The notes under the pieces are model-generated. The model had not been told where the DNA came from. It did no database searches and saw only the letters and a program-made list of their open reading frames with translations. A DNA stretch of 9,609 nt from JAAYUK01 sp964392915. Lineage in GTDB: Bacteria > Nitrospirota > Thermodesulfovibrionia > Thermodesulfovibrionales > Dissulfurispiraceae. Numbering within the stretch: position 1 is the first letter of the stretch; the number at the start of each line of letters is the position of its first letter. The stretch spans positions 1 to 9,609 of the forward strand of contig CAYMRS010000070.1 in the NCBI GenBank assembly GCA_964392915.1, written 5' to 3'. Both the position numbers and the translations under genes were made by a program. This document shows positions 6,494-9,609 of the stretch, in pieces.

Positions 6494-8358
6494 TCATGTC
6501 GAAGCTCTTCAAAAAGACGCTTCTCATCATCATTGTTCTCTTTGCGGTTATTGCCCTGACGACGCTTTTTTCATCCGGGTGGAACCTTTATCAGGACCTG
6601 ACCGAGGAGTATAAAAGCAAGGGAACCGCCATTGCGCGAAGCATTGCCGGCTCTAGCGTTGACACGCTCCTGAACCGCGATGTTTCTACCGTTCAGGCCA
6701 TGATCGATCAGTTTACCGAGATTATCGGCGTCTCCTATGTTTTTGTTGTTGACGTGCAGGGCGAGCTTATTTCTCATACCTTCATTCCGAATGTTCCGGC
6801 GGAGATTCTGAAACTGCAGACGTCCAGGAACGTCGAGCCGACGGATATTTTCATCAAGGGGCGCGGCGACTTTATTGATATTTCCGCCCCGATCGTCGAA
6901 GGCGCGGTCGGATATGTCCATGTAGGCATGGACAAGGGCATCATCATGGCCCAGCTCAAGTCCGCCATGATTCGCCAGATGTATCTGCTTTCCCTCATTT
7001 TTCTTGTGAGCGTCGCCGCGGCTTATGTTCTGGTCAACCGCGTCTCGCAGCCGCTGAACAATCTGACGGAGTATTCCCGGAAGCTTGCACAGCACGAATT
7101 TACGGCGCAGGTGGAAATCCATTCCAAGGACGAAGTCGGCCTGTTGGCTGATACCATGCAATCCATGGCAATTGAGCTTTCCGAGGTTTTTGAGCGCTAT
7201 GAACTCGCGCTCAAGGATGCGATTATCGAACTGCAGAACACGCTCGCTTATTTGACGACGGTCATCGATCACATGGCGGACGGCTTGCTGGTTCTCGATA
7301 TTGACGGAATTATCACCCACGTGAACCCGGCGCTGTCGGCAATGTTCGGCATGCGGGAAAGCGATCTCATGGGCAGAAGCTGCCGTGATATTTTCGGCGA
7401 CGACCTGGCCGAGATCGTGCTTCGGAGCAGACACGACCCCAAAGCGGTCTTTACGACTGAAATCGCTCTTGCCGGAAGCAGAACAGGCAAGGCGGTTGCG
7501 ACCGGCATCCAGCAGGAATATTTCCCGCTTGAAGGCACCGAAAAGGGAATAGGGTCGGTTGTGATTATCCGTGATATTACCTCGGAGAAGGAAGTCGATC
7601 GCATGAAGACCGACTTTATTTCGACGGTATCGCATGAGCTGCGCACGCCTCTTACCGCAGTCAAGGGCTTTACCGAAATCATCAAAATGAAGCTCGAAGA
7701 GGACATTCTGAAGCTGGTGCAGATACACGACAGAAAATCCGAAAAGGCGATTATGCGCGTGCGCGACAACATTAACATTATTCTGTCGGAGAGTGAGCGG
7801 CTGACGAAGCTCATTGATGACCTTCTTGATATTGCGAAGCTCGAATCCGGCAAAGTGGAGTGGAAGATGGAGCCTGTCTCGATAGAGGATGTTATCAGCC
7901 GCGCTCATGAAGCCACTTCAGCGCTGTTTGAGAAGAAGGGGCTTGCGTTTACGAAGACCATTGACGATGCATTGCCTGAGCTTTCCGGAGACCGCGACAA
8001 ACTGATGCAGGTCGTCATCAATCTGCTCTCCAACGCCGTGAAGTTTACACCTTCCGGAACAGTGACCTGCACAGCCAGACGGTCCAACGGAGAGATTGTC
8101 GTGAGCGTTATCGATTCAGGCATCGGCATCTCCGACGGAAACCAGACAAGCATATTCGAGAAGTTCAAGCAGGCAGGAGATACGCTTACCGACAAGCCGC
8201 GAGGCACCGGGCTCGGACTGCCTATCTGCAGGCAGATTGTAGAGCATCATGGAGGAAGAATCTGGGTAGAAAGCGAACCGGGGAATGGAAGCGTCTTTTC
8301 CTTCACTCTGCCGTTGTCGACAGCCTCGCATGCTGAGATTTCAGCAAGTAAGCCGTAA
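6490..8358 (+). CDS. membrane-bound sensor histidine kinase (periplasmic domain-HAMP-PAS-HisKA-HATPase)
   Basis: 622 residues. Transmembrane helix 1 spans about 10-28; a periplasmic domain of roughly 130 residues with Cache/PAS-like look (SYVFVVDVQGELISHTF near 82-98) follows; helix 2 is at about 165-183. Next come a HAMP linker (about 184-236, with VSQPLNNLTEYSRKLA and DEVGLLADTM), a short coiled segment, a PAS domain (about 252-365, VIDHMADGLLVLDIDG), the HisKA H-box STVSHELRTPL with His382, and an ATPase domain with N-box NLLSNAVKF (511-519), DSGIGIS (542-548), FEKFKQAG and GTGLGLPICRQIVEHHGG. All catalytic motifs are intact. ATG 6490 is chosen because it overlaps the binding-protein stop and has AGGTGG five bases before it; GTG 6481 and ATG 6496 are alternatives. 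The kinase likely reads ligand state from the binding protein and phosphorylates the regulator encoded next. The DNA target, if any, is unknown. Confidence 0.94.
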   Translation: MIMSKLFKKTLLIIIVLFAVIALTTLFSSGWNLYQDLTEEYKSKGTAIARSIAGSSVDTLLNRDVSTVQAMIDQFTEIIGVSYVFVVDVQGELISHTFIPNVPAEILKLQTSRNVEPTDIFIKGRGDFIDISAPIVEGAVGYVHVGMDKGIIMAQLKSAMIRQMYLLSLIFLVSVAAAYVLVNRVSQPLNNLTEYSRKLAQHEFTAQVEIHSKDEVGLLADTMQSMAIELSEVFERYELALKDAIIELQNTLAYLTTVIDHMADGLLVLDIDGIITHVNPALSAMFGMRESDLMGRSCRDIFGDDLAEIVLRSRHDPKAVFTTEIALAGSRTGKAVATGIQQEYFPLEGTEKGIGSVVIIRDITSEKEVDRMKTDFISTVSHELRTPLTAVKGFTEIIKMKLEEDILKLVQIHDRKSEKAIMRVRDNINIILSESERLTKLIDDLLDIAKLESGKVEWKMEPVSIEDVISRAHEATSALFEKKGLAFTKTIDDALPELSGDRDKLMQVVINLLSNAVKFTPSGTVTCTARRSNGEIVVSVIDSGIGISDGNQTSIFEKFKQAGDTLTDKPRGTGLGLPICRQIVEHHGGRIWVESEPGNGSVFSFTLPLSTASHAEISASKP

Positions 8359-8362
8359 GGAG
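8357..8362 (+). promoter_or_regulatory. ribosome binding site for the receiver gene
   Basis: AAGGAG overlaps the TAA stop of the kinase gene and lies 11 bases before ATG 8374. It supports that start and coupled expression of kinase and regulator. An ATG at 8363 is too close and out of frame. Confidence 0.7.
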
Positions 8363-8373
8363 ATGAAACTGTT

Positions 8374-8754
8374 ATGCCGAAAGTGTTGATCGTGGAAGAT
8401 GAACCGCTTATTCGTCTGCTTCTTGAGCAGACCTTGGAGGGGCTTGAAACGCACGGCGTTGAGGTGTGTGCCGCTGACAACGGCCTTGATGCGGTCGAGA
8501 AGATCAAGGCTGAACGACCGGAGCTGGTCCTTCTTGACGTAATGATGCCCAAAATGAACGGCTTTGAAGTCTGCAGTATCGTCAAGCAGCAGCTTCAACT
8601 GAAAGACGTCTATATCATTATGCTGACGGCGAAGGGGCAGGAGCAGGACAGGCTGAAGGCAATAGAAGCTGGTACTGATGAGTACATTACCAAGCCGTTC
8701 AGTATCGTGGATGTGGCTGACCGGGTGAAGGCAGTTCTCAAGATACGGCTGTAG
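8374..8754 (+). CDS. single-domain (receiver-only) response regulator, CheY-like
   Basis: 126 residues forming just one receiver domain. The acidic pocket is Glu8-Asp9-Glu10 in VLIVEDEP, the phospho-acceptor is Asp55 in LVLLDVMMPKMNG, and the conserved switch residues are Thr85 (MLTAKG) and Lys107 (YITKPF). All key residues are present, so phosphorylation by the upstream kinase is expected. No DNA-binding, GGDEF or other output domain follows; the protein ends right after the last receiver helix with a stop at 8752-8754. It therefore must act by protein contact or as a relay intermediate. Adjacent placement, 15 bases after the kinase gene, makes it the likely cognate partner. The PAS-domain protein encoded downstream is a candidate next step, but this is inference. 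Confidence 0.93.
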   Translation: MPKVLIVEDEPLIRLLLEQTLEGLETHGVEVCAADNGLDAVEKIKAERPELVLLDVMMPKMNGFEVCSIVKQQLQLKDVYIIMLTAKGQEQDRLKAIEAGTDEYITKPFSIVDVADRVKAVLKIRL

Positions 8755-8861
8755 TTGGACAGTTCGGGAAAAAGAGTCGTGCATCCGGTCTTGCATACCA
8801 TGAGGGAACCAGGGTTCAAAAGAGTTCTTTTTTTGGACGGCTTACCATACAATAGGACTAT
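8755..8861. other. intergenic gap between receiver and PAS-protein genes, weak terminator-like signal
   Basis: This 107-base gap is the largest gene-free stretch apart from the 5' edge. It holds a small inverted repeat (GAACC at 8806-8810 against GGTTC at 8813-8817, which allows only about four pairs with a workable loop) and a run of seven T at 8828-8834. The T-run sits about ten bases past the repeat, so a strong intrinsic terminator is not supported. No convincing promoter boxes were found. Read-through into the next gene is possible. Confidence 0.35.
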
Positions 8862-9609
8862 ATGAAGCTGAGTATGCTTGCACAGACAATCTTTGACGCT
8901 GCCGATACCCCGGCGGCTATTGTACGGCAGGACGGTCTGCTTCTTCTGGTAAACGATGCATTTGCCGGCATCTCGGGCTGGAAGAAGTCGCGCTTGGAAG
9001 GAAAGCGGAATCTGGCTTTGTTCGTCTCGCCTGAAGAGGTTGAGACAATCCTCTCCTTGAAACCTGAAAAATCTGCGAAGCTCCGGAAAGGAAAGCCTGC
9101 AGGAGCCGTCGTCACCTTTTGTGATCGTTCCGGATGTGCATCTCATTGCGCGGCAACGGTCACTGCTCTCCCCGCTGCGAAGGCTCGGTTGCTCATTCTG
9201 CGCTCGAAGTATCCGGAAACTGCCGAAGCATCCGAAACGAACCGTCAGCAGTTCCGGCATTTTATCGATAAGAACGATGCCGCAATTCTGCTGTTCGATC
9301 CGGCGGACTGCATGGTTGTCGATGCAAATCTTGCCGCATCCCGACACTTTGGGCATAGCCGTGAGACCCTTATTGCGTATGGGCTCGGACTGTTTGCAGA
9401 ACCGAACGAATTCGACAATCTGAAACAGATCATCTGTACGGCTCCCCCTTCTGAGCGATCATATGTTATGACCTATTATAGAGCCGATGGCTCGAAAAGC
9501 ATCCTCAGATTTCATGCAAATATTATCAGGATGAATGATGGCGACCTCATTTACTGCTCGTTCAGGGATATCGGTGAAGAAATATGCCTCAAGGAGGAAC
9601 TGCGGTTCC
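8862..9609 (+). CDS. PAS-domain sensory protein, N-terminal part (cut by window end)
   Basis: An open frame from ATG 8862 runs 249 codons to the window edge without a stop. TAGGA four bases upstream supports the start; ATG 8874 is an alternative. Two PAS-like units are visible. The first (about residues 5-113) begins LAQTIFDAADTPAAIVRQDG and contains LVNDAFAGISGWKKSRLEG, the usual PAS N-x-A-F-x-x-x-x-G pattern. The second (about 131-245) has IDKNDAAILLFDPADCMVVDANLAASRHFG in outline and ends YCSFRDIGEE, the standard closing strand of a PAS domain. No signal peptide or membrane segment is seen, so it is likely cytoplasmic. The run ICLKEELRF at the edge looks like the start of a linker helix to an output domain such as a histidine kinase or GGDEF module, which cannot be seen. 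It has a few cysteines (Cys87, Cys92, Cys96, Cys150) but no clear cofactor motif. Confidence 0.82.
   Translation, partial: MKLSMLAQTIFDAADTPAAIVRQDGLLLLVNDAFAGISGWKKSRLEGKRNLALFVSPEEVETILSLKPEKSAKLRKGKPAGAVVTFCDRSGCASHCAATVTALPAAKARLLILRSKYPETAEASETNRQQFRHFIDKNDAAILLFDPADCMVVDANLAASRHFGHSRETLIAYGLGLFAEPNEFDNLKQIICTAPPSERSYVMTYYRADGSKSILRFHANIIRMNDGDLIYCSFRDIGEEICLKEELRF

Noticed and set aside
6571..7908. 445-codon open frame on the minus strand
   Set aside because: It lies wholly antisense to the intact histidine kinase, whose motifs are all in the plus frame; the minus translation shows no recognisable domain. It is a by-product of codon usage.
8806..8834. intrinsic terminator after the receiver gene
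   Set aside because: The stem is only about four to five pairs and is separated from the seven-T run by about ten bases, so it does not meet the usual shape; kept only as a weak note in the intergenic entry.

Overview
The window is a compact, entirely plus-strand stretch of bacterial DNA with moderate GC. It reads as a strict or facultative anaerobe that uses hydrogen. A cytoplasmic Hdr-linked [NiFe] hydrogenase next to HdrA, MvhD and a TusA-like sulfur carrier is typical of sulfate- or sulfur-metabolising lineages such as Desulfobacterota or Nitrospirota. The signal-peptide-bearing binding protein and the two-component system argue for a bacterium, not a methanogen. The exact lineage is inference; no rRNA or other phylogenetic marker is present.

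Region 1 (about 115-5214) is a tight operon: hydrogenase small subunit, hydrogenase large subunit, HdrA-like flavin/FeS protein, MvhD-like [2Fe-2S] protein, and a small CPxP TusA-family protein. The first four genes overlap end to start (GTGA, ATGA, and a 14-base overlap), and tusA follows after 25 bases with a strong ribosome binding site. From the known MvhAGD-HdrABC complex, electrons from H2 would pass through the small-subunit clusters and MvhD to the HdrA flavin. There they could be bifurcated, with the low-potential branch leaving through the C-terminal ferredoxin domain of HdrA. HdrB and HdrC, which normally take the high-potential branch, are absent here. The TusA protein in their place hints at a sulfur-linked acceptor or sulfur transfer partner, but this is not shown.

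Region 2 (about 5258-8754) is a sensory unit starting only 43 bases after tusA. It encodes a secreted branched-chain-amino-acid-type periplasmic binding protein with no transporter genes beside it, a membrane histidine kinase (TM, periplasmic domain, TM, HAMP, PAS, HisKA, HATPase) whose start overlaps the binding-protein stop, and a receiver-only response regulator. The arrangement suggests a periplasmic ligand is read by the binding protein and passed to the kinase.

Region 3 (8862 to the end) is the N-terminal part of a protein with two PAS-like domains, cut by the window edge; its output domain is not visible. It may be the next relay component.

No RNA genes, mobile elements, CRISPR arrays or convincing strong terminators were seen. 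The first 114 bases hold at most the tail of an upstream gene.
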